The position numbers and the translations under genes are program-made. A stretch of 64,000 bases of DNA from Rhodothermales bacterium. Its GTDB lineage: Bacteria; Bacteroidota; Rhodothermia; Rhodothermales; UBA10348. The notes under the pieces are model-generated. The model was not told where the DNA came from. It worked only from the letters and a program-made list of their open reading frames with translations, and made no database searches. The DNA is taken from contig JANJTM010000038.1 of assembly GCA_024711125.1 (NCBI GenBank), positions 62,001 to 126,000 on the forward strand. The letters run 5' to 3'. Shown here piece after piece: positions 46,753-54,995 of the stretch (the stretch's first letter is position 1; the number at the start of each line of letters is the position of its first letter).

Positions 46753-46825
46753 GCGGGAATAGCTCAGTTGGTAGAGCATCAGCTTCCCAAGCTGAGGGTC
46801 GCGGGTTCGAATCCCGTTTCCCGCT
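46753..46825 (+). tRNA. tRNA-Gly (CCC)
   Basis: A complete cloverleaf. The acceptor stem GCGGGAA pairs with TTCCCGC, the D arm is GCTC...GAGC, the anticodon stem TCAGC/GCTGA encloses loop TTCCCAA (anticodon CCC), and the T arm has GCGGGTTCGAATCCCGT. Discriminator T, as in bacterial tRNA-Gly. The 3' CCA is not encoded (CCG follows). Confidence 0.95.
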
Positions 46826-46861
46826 CCGTACCCTTCGGACCCGTGGTCCGCGGGTGGGTCC

Positions 46862-46901
46862 CGGGTTACCGGTCAAGCCAGACCGCGTAACCCGAGTTGT
46901 T
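46862..46901 (+). terminator. Hairpin between the two tRNA genes
   Basis: CGGGTTAC (46862-46869) pairs with GTAACCCG (46887-46894), and the stem can be extended inward by CGGT/ACCG past one bulged C. It is followed by AGTTGTTTTC. It may be a terminator or attenuator between the tRNAs, or a processing signal. Confidence 0.4.
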
Positions 46902-46904
46902 TTC

Positions 46905-46978
46905 GGGCGGTTAGCTCAGCTGGTTAGAGCACCTGCCTTACAAGCAGGGGGTCACTGGTTCGAATCCGGTACCGCCCA
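46905..46978 (+). tRNA. tRNA-Val (UAC)
   Basis: Complete cloverleaf. Acceptor GGGCGGT/ACCGCCC with discriminator A, D arm GCTC AGCTGGTTA GAGC, anticodon stem CCTGC/GCAGG with loop CTTACAA (anticodon TAC in DNA), and T arm CTGGTTCGAATCCGG. The 3' CCA is not encoded. It lies 80 bases after tRNA-Gly, with a hairpin between them. Confidence 0.95.
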
Positions 46979-47021
46979 CCGGTCGCGATCCACGCGGACA
47001 TTCTGTCCGCACCGGACAGGA

Positions 47022-49508
47022 TCAGACGCCCGCTACCGTCCAACGCCGTTCGACGGCCGGGCCGTGCAGGGTCACGCGGCGTCGCCGATGGCCGGATGCC
47101 ATGGCTTCCCGATCGGGCGCGTGCCCGTTCGACAGCGCTTTCAGCAGATTGTCGCCCTCGAACGGATCCGAAACGAAGCAATCGATGCCGAGGTCGGTCA
47201 GCATGGCCACGTCGTCCGGAAGCACCTGGGTGGCCACGGCTACCAACCGGGCGTCCGGCAGCCGCGAGCGCAGGGCACTCACGTCGGAGTATTCCGTCGA
47301 TTCCACCGCGTTGATGTCGATGACCACGGCATCGACGGTGCGCTCCTCGAGGTGCGGCATGACCGAGGCAAGCGAGGGCACCTCGGTCACGTGCCACCGG
47401 CTTTCGATGTTCCGGGTCAACAGGGCTGCCGAGTCGGCATGGGGTGCCACCACGAGCGCGTGCCCTCGTGAATCCCCGGTCTGCTCCGAGGTGGCCAGGC
47501 GCATCGGGAATTGAACGATGAATTTCGTTCCCTTGCCCTTTTCCGACTCGACATCGATGAACCCACCCATGCGATCCACGAGTTTCTTCGTGATCGCAAG
47601 GCCCAGGCCCGATCCCTCGTGTTCCCGGTTCGCGTCCATCTGCTCCTGACGGAACTCGTCGAAAAGGTTCGGCAGGAAGTCTGCCGCGATGCCCACGCCG
47701 GTATCCGTGACCTCCAGTCGTGCGTTCCGCTCGTCACCGGTTACGCTCACCTTCACGTGACCCCGATCGGTGAACTTGATCGCATTGCCGACGAGGTTGT
47801 TGACGATACGTTCGAGACTGGCCCGGTCGAGTCGGGCGATCACCGGTTCCGACGGCACCTCGGTCAGGAGCCGGATTCCCTTCCTGACGGCCAGCGGCTC
47901 GATGAGACGCGCCGTTTCGACGACGCACGGCCCCATGTCGATCGGCTTGGCCTCCAGCGTGAGTCGTCCTGATTCCAGTCGGGCGAGTTCGAGGACCGAG
48001 TTGATGGTATTCAGCAGGCGGTTGGCCGCCTCCTGGATGAGCCCGGTGAATTCCCTCAGGTTTTCCGGCGCCTCGTCGTTCAGGACCTGGGCAAAACCCA
48101 TGATGCCCGCGATCGGTGTCCTGATCTCGTGGCTCATGTTGGTGAGGAAGGCGCTCTTGAGCCGGGCCATCTCCTCGGCTCGATCCCTGGCCGTGATCAG
48201 TTCGTTCTCGTAACGCTCCCGCTCGCGGCTGAGCCGCGACTGCTGGATACCGATCGTCATCAGGTCGGCCATGTCCCTGCTGATGTCGAACGACTCGTCC
48301 CCGAAGGCACCCGGCTCGGGGGAGGCGACCAACAGCAGGCCGACCGTCGACTCTTCCATCACGAGCGGCACGTAGAAGTACGATCGCAGTCCCGAACGGA
48401 TGAACCGGGAGGTCATGCTGGACGGCGAGTCGGAAGACTCCACGTCGGCCTCGTACCGGATGGCCTTCGTGCCGTCGGCAAGCAGTTCGAGTTCTGCTGC
48501 CGAAACGGTCAACCAGGCATCATGGGGCGTTTCGCCGATGTGTCCGAGAAGGAGGGGGGTACGCGTTTCGTGGTCGATCTCGAACAGCGCCAGGTGGGAT
48601 TGCCCGAGCAGCTCGGTCATGCGGCGCAGGGCGATATCCACCGATGTACCGAGGCTGCGCCCTTCCAGCATGGTGCGCTCCACTTCGTTCATGATCTGCA
48701 GCCGCTCGGTGTATCGTCTCAACGCAGCTTCGGCCTTTTCGCGTACCCCGACCTCCACTTCCAGGTCGGCGGAACGCTTCTCGAGGTGCTTGTTCAGGTC
48801 CTCGAGGTCTCTCATCGCCGACGACATGGCGTTCTGGAACAGCGAGCGGTATTTCTCCTCGCTCTGCCGAAGCGCCTGCTCGGTCTGCTTGTGTTCCTTG
48901 ACCGAACTCTGCAGCGTGCCGGTCTGCATGCGCAGGCTCTGGTGGCGCTTCTGCCATTCCTCGACGACCGACCGCAGTTTCTGCAGCTGGAATACGCCGA
49001 AAGCCGCCCCGGTCGCCAGCGCGAGCAGGAAGATTCCCAGGACGTAGACCATCCTGTGCTCGGCCTGCGCCTGTCGTTTCGACTCCTCGAGGGACATCCC
49101 GACGTGTACGTAGCCGGTCAGGACTCCGGCACCGTCGATCGGTCGGGAAGCGACCGCCGCCGGGAACCGATCCGGATCGGGAGTTGCCCATCGACCCACG
49201 CCCGTGAGCGCACGACCGTAGCGGGCCAGTATCGCGCCGGCAGGGTCCACGACCGCCGCGAACACGACCTCCCTGTCGCCGCTTATCACTTCAAGCGCTG
49301 CGGTGAGTGCGGCCGAATCGGCCGCGGCCACGTGCGGCGCAGCCTGCTCGGCGGCGACGGACGCAAGGGTTCGAGCCCTATCTTCGAGTATCCGGTATTG
49401 GCGTGCGTCGAGTCGCCCAGGCAGAAGTACGAGGACGGCAATGCCCGTCAGGGCGATCATCACCGCCACGGTGAAAACCAGGAACGTGTAACGCGATACG
49501 TTGGTCAT
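47022..49508 (-). CDS. GAF-domain sensor histidine kinase with degenerate C-terminal receiver
   Basis: An 828-residue sensor kinase. Membrane segments at about 7-30 and 153-175 enclose a ~120-residue extracytoplasmic sensor. A coiled-coil (about 178-265) and a GAF domain (about 275-420) follow. HisKA holds the phospho-acceptor His460 in FLTNMSHEIRTP, and the ATPase domain has N-box NNLVGNAIKFTD, DTGVGIA and GSGLGLAI. The last ~110 residues look like a receiver. Asp731 sits where the phosphorylated Asp would be, but the acidic pair is replaced (VVAPHAD) and the invariant Lys is an Asp (SDPF at 780-783). It is divergent from recJ; no partner regulator is adjacent. Confidence 0.88.
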   Translation of the reverse strand: MTNVSRYTFLVFTVAVMIALTGIAVLVLLPGRLDARQYRILEDRARTLASVAAEQAAPHVAAADSAALTAALEVISGDREVVFAAVVDPAGAILARYGRALTGVGRWATPDPDRFPAAVASRPIDGAGVLTGYVHVGMSLEESKRQAQAEHRMVYVLGIFLLALATGAAFGVFQLQKLRSVVEEWQKRHQSLRMQTGTLQSSVKEHKQTEQALRQSEEKYRSLFQNAMSSAMRDLEDLNKHLEKRSADLEVEVGVREKAEAALRRYTERLQIMNEVERTMLEGRSLGTSVDIALRRMTELLGQSHLALFEIDHETRTPLLLGHIGETPHDAWLTVSAAELELLADGTKAIRYEADVESSDSPSSMTSRFIRSGLRSYFYVPLVMEESTVGLLLVASPEPGAFGDESFDISRDMADLMTIGIQQSRLSRERERYENELITARDRAEEMARLKSAFLTNMSHEIRTPIAGIMGFAQVLNDEAPENLREFTGLIQEAANRLLNTINSVLELARLESGRLTLEAKPIDMGPCVVETARLIEPLAVRKGIRLLTEVPSEPVIARLDRASLERIVNNLVGNAIKFTDRGHVKVSVTGDERNARLEVTDTGVGIAADFLPNLFDEFRQEQMDANREHEGSGLGLAITKKLVDRMGGFIDVESEKGKGTKFIVQFPMRLATSEQTGDSRGHALVVAPHADSAALLTRNIESRWHVTEVPSLASVMPHLEERTVDAVVIDINAVESTEYSDVSALRSRLPDARLVAVATQVLPDDVAMLTDLGIDCFVSDPFEGDNLLKALSNGHAPDREAMASGHRRRRVTLHGPAVERRWTVAGV

Positions 49509-49647
49509 TCTGCGAACCGAATGGAGCGGACGAGTGGCCCAAGAGGCGGTATCGGTCGCTCGACGCCGCACTTAACACGCCGTCTGACCCTCCCGATGAG
49601 ACACCTGCGTCCGGATCGATCCCGGCCGCCCGCAACGCCTGCTCGAC

Positions 49648-51381
49648 ATGATGACGAGGTGGATCCTCAAGGAGATCGATGACGCCGACACGGTATTCCG
49701 CCTGTCCCGCGATCTCAACGATCTCGCCGAGCCGCTCGCGCGCAGCCTGGTACTTCGCGGGGTGCGCACGCTTCCCGAGGCACGGGACTTCTTTCGGGCC
49801 GGCCTGTCAGCCCTGCACGACCCGTTTTCGATGAAGGACATGGGAGCGGCGGCGACGCGCGTGGCTGCCGCCATCCGCGCCCGTGAACGCGTGCTCGTAT
49901 ACGGCGACTACGACGTCGACGGGATCACCGCCACCGCGATGGTCACCCATTTCCTGAAGGAACGCGGCGTTCCGGCCACCTTCTTCATCCCCGACCGTCT
50001 GAAGCACGGCTACGGCCTGTGCGCGGCCGGGCTCGATCACGCCGTCGATCGACAGGCGTCGCTCGTCATTGCGCTCGATTGCGGGGTGTCGGCCAATGCG
50101 GAAGCGCTCTATGCCCGGGATCGGGGCCTGGACCTGGTGATCTGCGATCATCATACGCCCCCCGAGATCCTGCCGGACGCCATCGCCGTGCTGGATCCCA
50201 AGCGAGCCGACTGCGCATACCCGTGCAAGGAGCCCTGCGGGTGCGCCGTGGCGTTTCATCTCCTGCGTGCCGTCCTTGCCGAATTGGGCGAAGACCCTTC
50301 GTCGGTCCACGAGTACCTGGACCTCGTCGCGCTCGCCACGGCCAGCGATGTCGTGCCGATCGCGGGAGAAAACCGGATCCTGCTCCGGGAGGGGCTGGAG
50401 CGTCTTCGGCGTCGCGGTCGCCTCGGCATCGCGGCTCTCGCCGATGAGGCGCAGGTTCGGCTCGGCGAGTGCTCGACCCGCACGATCCTGTTCAGCCTGG
50501 GTCCCCGGATCAACGCGGCAGGTCGCCTGGGGGACGCGGGCCAGGCCGTGCACCTGCTCCTGTCTGACACGTCCCACGCGGCCGTCGCGCGGGCGCGTCA
50601 CCTCGAGCGCCTCAATTCGGAGCGCCGCACCATCGACCAGTCCACGCTCGACATGGCGTTGCGTGACGCGGAAGACTGGGAAGAGCGATCGCCAGGGTCG
50701 GCGCTGGTCCTCTATGACCCGTCGTGGCATATCGGCGTCGTCGGAATCGTGGCGAGTCGACTCGTGGAGCGCTATCGGCGCCCGGTCGTGCTGCTCGGAC
50801 TCAACGGGTCCGTCGCCAAGGGATCGGCCCGGTCGGTCGAAGGGCTGAACGTTTACGATGCCCTTTCGGCGTGCGCCGACGAACTCGAGGGTTTCGGGGG
50901 GCATGACCTCGCCGCCGGCCTCACGGTGCGGCCCGAACGCATCGACGGCTTTCGGACCCGGTTCGTCGAAGCCGTGGACGCCGCCCGCACCGCCGCGTCC
51001 GGCGATCGGCCCGTCACCTACGACGCCCACCTACGACTCTCGGAGATCGATGAGCGATTCCGGTCCGTTCTTCGCCAGTTCGAGCCGCACGGACCCGCCA
51101 ACGATCCGCCCGTCTTTGCCACGCGAGCCGTCGAAGTGACCGGCAATCCATCCGTCGTCGGCCGAAACCATCTCAAGTTCCGCGTTCGGGAGCCCGGATC
51201 GACGACGCCGTCGGTGGACGCGATCGGGTTCGGCCTCGGGGCCGAACTGCCGGTACTGGAGGAAAGTCTGCGGTCCGGTCGGACCATCGACCTGGCCCAC
51301 TCGGTCACCGACAACGACTGGAACGGCCGCCGGACCCTGCAATTGTCCGTGGGCGCGGTTCGCTTCAGTCTGCCAGACTGA
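49648..51381 (+). CDS. recJ: Single-stranded-DNA-specific exonuclease RecJ
   Basis: A 577-residue 5'-3' ssDNA exonuclease of the DHH phosphoesterase family. Motif I is VLVYGDYDVDGITATAM near residue 82, and the DHH motif is VICDHHTPPEILPDA near 163. NAAGRLGDAG is motif IV, and the DHHA1 region GIVASRLVERYRRPVVLL...GSARSVEGLNVYDAL...FGGHDLAAGL contains the GGH motif. The C-terminal OB-fold is present, so the length is normal. The ATG at 49648 is used; an adjacent ATG (49651) is equivalent. Its end overlaps the converging arsR-type gene by 17 bases. Confidence 0.95.
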   Translation: MMTRWILKEIDDADTVFRLSRDLNDLAEPLARSLVLRGVRTLPEARDFFRAGLSALHDPFSMKDMGAAATRVAAAIRARERVLVYGDYDVDGITATAMVTHFLKERGVPATFFIPDRLKHGYGLCAAGLDHAVDRQASLVIALDCGVSANAEALYARDRGLDLVICDHHTPPEILPDAIAVLDPKRADCAYPCKEPCGCAVAFHLLRAVLAELGEDPSSVHEYLDLVALATASDVVPIAGENRILLREGLERLRRRGRLGIAALADEAQVRLGECSTRTILFSLGPRINAAGRLGDAGQAVHLLLSDTSHAAVARARHLERLNSERRTIDQSTLDMALRDAEDWEERSPGSALVLYDPSWHIGVVGIVASRLVERYRRPVVLLGLNGSVAKGSARSVEGLNVYDALSACADELEGFGGHDLAAGLTVRPERIDGFRTRFVEAVDAARTAASGDRPVTYDAHLRLSEIDERFRSVLRQFEPHGPANDPPVFATRAVEVTGNPSVVGRNHLKFRVREPGSTTPSVDAIGFGLGAELPVLEESLRSGRTIDLAHSVTDNDWNGRRTLQLSVGAVRFSLPD

Positions 51382-51715
51382 GTACGCGGCCGGTCGGCAT
51401 TTCCTCCGACAGCTCTTCCTTGAGCTGTCCGCACATCAGCGTGCAGACGGCGATGAGGGTCGGATCCTCGACGCGGTACACGACGCGGCTCCCCTGTCGG
51501 CGCCGGGCCACGAGTCCCTCCCGGTTGAGCACGGCCAGGTGCTTGGATGCGCTCGGCTGTCGCTGATCCGTGGCTTCGGCCAGCTGCTGAACGCACTGCT
51601 CTCCGCCCGAAAGCAACCTGTTGACCAGGTCCAGACGGGCCGGGACGGCGAGCACCGCGAATCGGCGGGCCAGGCGGTCGGTCCACTCGCGCGGAATGGG
51701 TTCCTTGCGTGCCAT
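51365..51715 (-). CDS. ArsR-family repressor, probable sulfide/persulfide sensor
   Basis: A 116-residue winged-helix regulator. The recognition region is CVQQLAEATDQRQPSASKHLAVLNREGLV, and the wing is RRRQGSRVVYRVED. Cysteines are at 41, 91 and 95. Cys41 falls in the alpha2-alpha3 region and the other two in the last helix, a layout that could form a redox disulfide or tetrasulfide as described for BigR and SqrR, or a metal site as in classical ArsR. It is divergent from the YeeE/YedE-persulfide dioxygenase operon, which parallels the BigR regulon, so a persulfide-sensing role is the best inference. The signal is not shown by sequence alone. Confidence 0.85.
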   Translation of the reverse strand: MARKEPIPREWTDRLARRFAVLAVPARLDLVNRLLSGGEQCVQQLAEATDQRQPSASKHLAVLNREGLVARRRQGSRVVYRVEDPTLIAVCTLMCGQLKEELSEEMPTGRVLSLAD

Positions 51716-51888
51716 GGGTTCAGAACGTTGATTCTTCCGCGGGAATACCCGGTGATCCGTTCGCGCGAGGCCACGCCGCAGTCTGGCCTTGTCGTTGTCG
51801 TTGGCAGAAATGGACTTGCGGGTTCACGCCCACCTCTTCCGGGTCGAAGGACCGCCACCGACCGGAGCCCGCGCGTATTCCCCGTAAC

Positions 51889-51924
51889 GAATATACAAAT
51901 TCGGACACCACTTGTCATTACAAG
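51889..51924. promoter_or_regulatory. Candidate ArsR-type operator with two dyads
   Basis: Two AT-rich inverted repeats lie in the divergent intergenic region. GAATATACAAATTC (51889-51902) has GAAT/ATTC arms, and CTTGTCATTACAAG (51911-51924) has perfect 5-base arms. The second covers the putative -33 element of the plus-strand promoter. They are the obvious candidate sites for the divergent ArsR-type protein. Confidence 0.5.
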
Positions 51925-51942
51925 ACAGAACAACTAATTTAC
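51912..51942 (+). promoter_or_regulatory. Putative promoter of the sulfur operon
   Basis: TTG at 51912-51914, a 20-base spacer, then TAATTTAC at 51935-51942. This compares with the Bacteroidota pattern TTG-N19-21-TAnnTTTG. The -33 part lies within the CTTGT/ACAAG dyad, so the repressor would block it. A leader of ~25 bases would precede the first gene. Confidence 0.45.
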
Positions 51943-51971
51943 CGGTCCAACCACCCGCACCGAATCCCTCG

Positions 51972-52532
51972 ATGCCCGAATTCCTCACGCAACCCTGGCC
52001 CTGGTACGTCGCCGGTCCCGCGATCGGGATCGTCGTCCCGGCCCTCCTCCTTATCGGAGGCAAGCAGTTCGGTGTTTCGGAGAACCTGAGGCACCTGTGC
52101 GCCGCCACCTTTCCAGGCGACGTCCCCTTCCTCAAGTATGACTGGAAGAAGGCCGGCCTCTGGAACCTCGTCTTTGTGCTCGGATCCATCGTCGGAGCCT
52201 TCCTGGCTTCTTCGGTCGTTTCCGGCCCCGTGACCGTCGACATCTCGGCCGCGACCCGCGCCGACCTCGCGGCGCTGGGGATCGCTGACTTCACCGGCCT
52301 TGCGCCCACCGAGATCTTCAGCTTCTCGAATCTCGTCTCCTTCAAGGGCCTGGTCTTCATCGTTCTCGGCGGCTTCCTCGTCGGTTTTGGCGCCCGGTGG
52401 GCCGGCGGCTGCACGTCCGGCCACGCCATCAGCGGGCTGGCCGACATGCAGGCCCCCTCCCTCGTCGCCGTCCTCGGGTTTTTCGCCGGCGGCCTGATCG
52501 TGACGCACCTCCTCTACCCCCTCCTCTTCTGA
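51972..52532 (+). CDS. YeeE/YedE family sulfur transporter subunit (PmpA-like)
   Basis: A 186-residue membrane protein with about four to five membrane segments. The signature GARWAGGCTSGHAISGLADM, with its conserved cysteine, is the YeeE/YedE motif tied to thiosulfate/sulfur-compound import (as in TsuA) and to the PmpA/PmpB pair of BigR-regulated operons. ATG 51972 (MPEFLTQPWPWYVAG) is chosen over an upstream in-frame ATG at 51912, which lies in the promoter region. The partner subunit starts four bases after its stop. Probable role: uptake or export of a sulfane-sulfur compound. Confidence 0.88.
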   Translation: MPEFLTQPWPWYVAGPAIGIVVPALLLIGGKQFGVSENLRHLCAATFPGDVPFLKYDWKKAGLWNLVFVLGSIVGAFLASSVVSGPVTVDISAATRADLAALGIADFTGLAPTEIFSFSNLVSFKGLVFIVLGGFLVGFGARWAGGCTSGHAISGLADMQAPSLVAVLGFFAGGLIVTHLLYPLLF

Positions 52533-52535
52533 GCC

Positions 52536-52991
52536 ATGGCCACCCCGTCCCCTTCCGAACGGATTCCGGTCAAGCGACTCGGTCTCTACCTGCTCCTCGG
52601 CGTCTATTTCGGCATCGTACTCACGCGGTCCGAGGTGATCTCCTGGTTCCGCATCCAGGAAATGTTTCGCTTCCAGGCCTTCCACATGTACGGAATCATC
52701 GGCCTGGCCATCGTAGTGGCGGCGATCTCGGTCGCCGTCATCAAGCGACGCAAGGTGCGGGATCTCGACGGAGAGCCGATCGTGATTCCCCCCAAGGACA
52801 TGACCCCGCTGGCGACGCGCTACTGGGCCGGCGGCACGATCTTCGGCCTCGGCTGGGCCCTGACCGGGGCCTGTCCGGGCCCGATGTTCGCGCTGGTGGG
52901 CAACGGCCTGCTCGTCATGACCGTCGGCATCGTGGCGGCCATGGCCGGCACCTGGACCTACTCGGCGTTGCGTCCGCGACTGCCGCACTGA
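52536..52991 (+). CDS. YeeE/YedE family sulfur transporter subunit (PmpB-like, DUF6691)
   Basis: A 151-residue membrane protein, the second half of the YeeE/YedE pair. Membrane segments include LGLYLLLGVYFGIVL and YGIIGLAIVVAAISVAVI. The cysteine motif is GLGWALTGACPGPMFALVG, equivalent to the GGCTSGH motif in the partner. Two adjacent half-size genes of this kind are characteristic of operons with persulfide dioxygenase. It starts at ATG 52536, four bases after the first subunit, and is followed by the dioxygenase gene 35 bases later. Confidence 0.87.
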   Translation: MATPSPSERIPVKRLGLYLLLGVYFGIVLTRSEVISWFRIQEMFRFQAFHMYGIIGLAIVVAAISVAVIKRRKVRDLDGEPIVIPPKDMTPLATRYWAGGTIFGLGWALTGACPGPMFALVGNGLLVMTVGIVAAMAGTWTYSALRPRLPH

Positions 52992-53026
52992 TTCCCGAAC
53001 CCTTTCACCCATCGAAACCCACCACC

Positions 53027-54472
53027 ATGCTGTTCCGACAGATCTGGGACGAGAAACTCGCTCAGTACGCGTACCTCATCGGTTGCCAGAAGACCAAGGA
53101 AGCCGTCGTCATCGACCCTGAACGCGACATCGACCAATACATCCGGTTGGCCGAGCGCGAGGGCCTCGAGATCGTGGCCGTGGCCGACACCCACATCCAC
53201 GCCGACTACATCTCGGGCATGCGCGAGTTCGCCGAGCGCGGAGTCAAGGTGTACGCCTCGGACGAAGGCGACGCCGACTGGAAGTACGAGTGGCTGATCG
53301 GCTCGAAGTACGACCACGTCCTGCTGAAGGACGGCGATGCCTTCATGGTCGGAAACATCGAAATCCGCGCCATCCACACGCCCGGCCACACGCCCGAACA
53401 CCTCAGCTACCTCGTCACCGACAAGGGCGGCGGGGCCGACCTCCCGATGGGCATCGCCACCGGCGACTTCGTGTTCGTCGGCGACCTCGGCCGGCCCGAC
53501 CTGCTCGAATCCGCCGCCGGATTCCAGGGCGTGATGGAGCCGTCTGCGCGCACGCTGTACCAGTCCGTGCGCCGCTTCCTCGATTTCGAGGACTACCTGC
53601 AGGTCTGGCCCGCCCACGGCGCGGGTTCGGCGTGCGGAAAGGCTCTCGGGGCCGTGCCCGAATCGACGGTCGGCTACGAGCGCCGGTTCAACGGGGCGAT
53701 CCAGTCGGCCATCCGCGGCGAGCAGGAGTTCGTCGACGCGATCCTCGCCGGCCAGCCCGAGCCGCCGATGTACTTCGCGCGCATGAAGCGCGACAACAAG
53801 ATCGGCCCGAAGGTCCTCCACAACCTTCCGAACCCCTACCGTCTCTCGATCGGCGAACTCAGCAAGCTCTCCGGTCGCACCGACATCGCCGTCGTCGACG
53901 CCCGCGTGGACCGGGAGTCGTTCCTCCAGGGACACCTGAAGGGTTCGTTCTGCGCCCCCTTCAACAAGACGTTCAACACGGTCGTCGGGTCCTTCGTCGA
54001 GGAGGACATGCCGATCTTCCTGATCATCCAGGAGGCGCACGTCCAGCAGGCGGTGCGGGACCTGGTGCGCATCGGGCTGGACAACATCGTCGCGTACGCG
54101 ACCCCCGAAATGCTCGACCGTTACCGCGATTCGGGCGGAGAACTCGACCACATTCCGGAGATGTCGATGGACGACATCGCCACGCTCTCCAGGCGGGACG
54201 ACGTGCTCGTCTTCGATGTGCGCAACGCGACCGAATACGAGTCGGTGCGCGTTCCGGGCGCCGCCAACATCGCCTACACGAGGCTCTGGGTGCGTCGCAA
54301 CGAAGTGCCGAGGGGCAAGACGCTGGCCGTGCATTGCATGACCGGCGGCCGTTCGGCCGTATCCGCGGCGCTGCTCAAGCGCCTTGGCCACGACGTGATC
54401 TTCCTGACGGGAGATTTCACCCAGTGGTCGATGAAGAACACGGTCGAATCGGGCGCTCCCGTCTCGGCCTGA
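53027..54472 (+). CDS. Persulfide dioxygenase-rhodanese fusion (MBL fold + two rhodanese domains)
   Basis: A 481-residue fusion. Residues 1-~245 are an ETHE1-like metallo-beta-lactamase domain with [12 protein letters not shown] (His56/His58), TPGHTPEH (His121) and VGDLGRPDL (Asp153). This fits the mononuclear-iron set of persulfide dioxygenases, which oxidise a thiol persulfide to sulfite; the usual second-site His of HxHxDH is a Tyr. Two rhodanese domains follow. The first (~270-370) has no cysteine in its loop, while the second has the active-site loop CMTGGR with Cys437. The layout is that of S. aureus CstB, which couples persulfide oxidation and sulfur transfer. Codons are strongly C/G-ending, suggesting high expression. 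Confidence 0.9.
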   Translation: MLFRQIWDEKLAQYAYLIGCQKTKEAVVIDPERDIDQYIRLAEREGLEIVAVADTHIHADYISGMREFAERGVKVYASDEGDADWKYEWLIGSKYDHVLLKDGDAFMVGNIEIRAIHTPGHTPEHLSYLVTDKGGGADLPMGIATGDFVFVGDLGRPDLLESAAGFQGVMEPSARTLYQSVRRFLDFEDYLQVWPAHGAGSACGKALGAVPESTVGYERRFNGAIQSAIRGEQEFVDAILAGQPEPPMYFARMKRDNKIGPKVLHNLPNPYRLSIGELSKLSGRTDIAVVDARVDRESFLQGHLKGSFCAPFNKTFNTVVGSFVEEDMPIFLIIQEAHVQQAVRDLVRIGLDNIVAYATPEMLDRYRDSGGELDHIPEMSMDDIATLSRRDDVLVFDVRNATEYESVRVPGAANIAYTRLWVRRNEVPRGKTLAVHCMTGGRSAVSAALLKRLGHDVIFLTGDFTQWSMKNTVESGAPVSA

Positions 54473-54546
54473 ACCATGTCCTCGACGGACGGGCGCCGCC
54501 TGGTTCGGCGCCCGTCCCGTCGGGGATTACCGACAAGAAAACTGCC

Positions 54547-54921
54547 ATGTTCGGTTTCAGAAATGCCCCGTCCACGGATGCCCACGAGGTGTCCGATTTC
54601 GAACGCGACGTCCTGCAGCGTTCGCACGAAACGCCTGTCCTCGTCGATTTCTGGGCTCCCTGGTGCGGCCCGTGCCGCATGCTCGGCCCCGTTCTCGAAA
54701 AGCTCGCCGGCGAAAGCAGCGACTGGATCCTGGCGAAGGTCAACACCGACGAAAACCAGGAGCTGTCCATGGAATACGGCATCCGCGGCATCCCGGCGGT
54801 GAAGCTCTTCTACCAGGGGCACATCGTCGGCGACTTCACCGGGGCCCTCCCGGAGTTTTACGTGAAGCGCTGGCTGGACGATACGCTGGCCCGCCTGCCG
54901 AAGCCGTCGGCAAACGCCTGA
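54547..54921 (+). CDS. Thioredoxin
   Basis: A 124-residue thioredoxin with active site [12 protein letters not shown] and the cis-proline loop [13 protein letters not shown] short ~12-residue N-terminal extension ([12 protein letters not shown]) precedes the domain, and there is no signal peptide, so it is cytoplasmic. It lies in the sulfur operon, 74 bases after the persulfide dioxygenase and 74 bases before the HiPIP. In this setting it may reduce protein persulfides or itself carry persulfide to the dioxygenase; that role is inference. Confidence 0.92.
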   Translation: MFGFRNAPSTDAHEVSDFERDVLQRSHETPVLVDFWAPWCGPCRMLGPVLEKLAGESSDWILAKVNTDENQELSMEYGIRGIPAVKLFYQGHIVGDFTGALPEFYVKRWLDDTLARLPKPSANA

Positions 54922-54995
54922 CGCGAACGGTCGGAAGCCGCCTAACAGGGCCCGAACGTATATTTCGGACAACCCACCAACCAACGGGGAATCCC

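Noticed and set aside
51912-51971. Extended start (MSLQDRTTNL...) for the first YeeE/YedE gene
   Set aside because: It would begin inside the dyad and promoter; the family N terminus fits ATG 51972.
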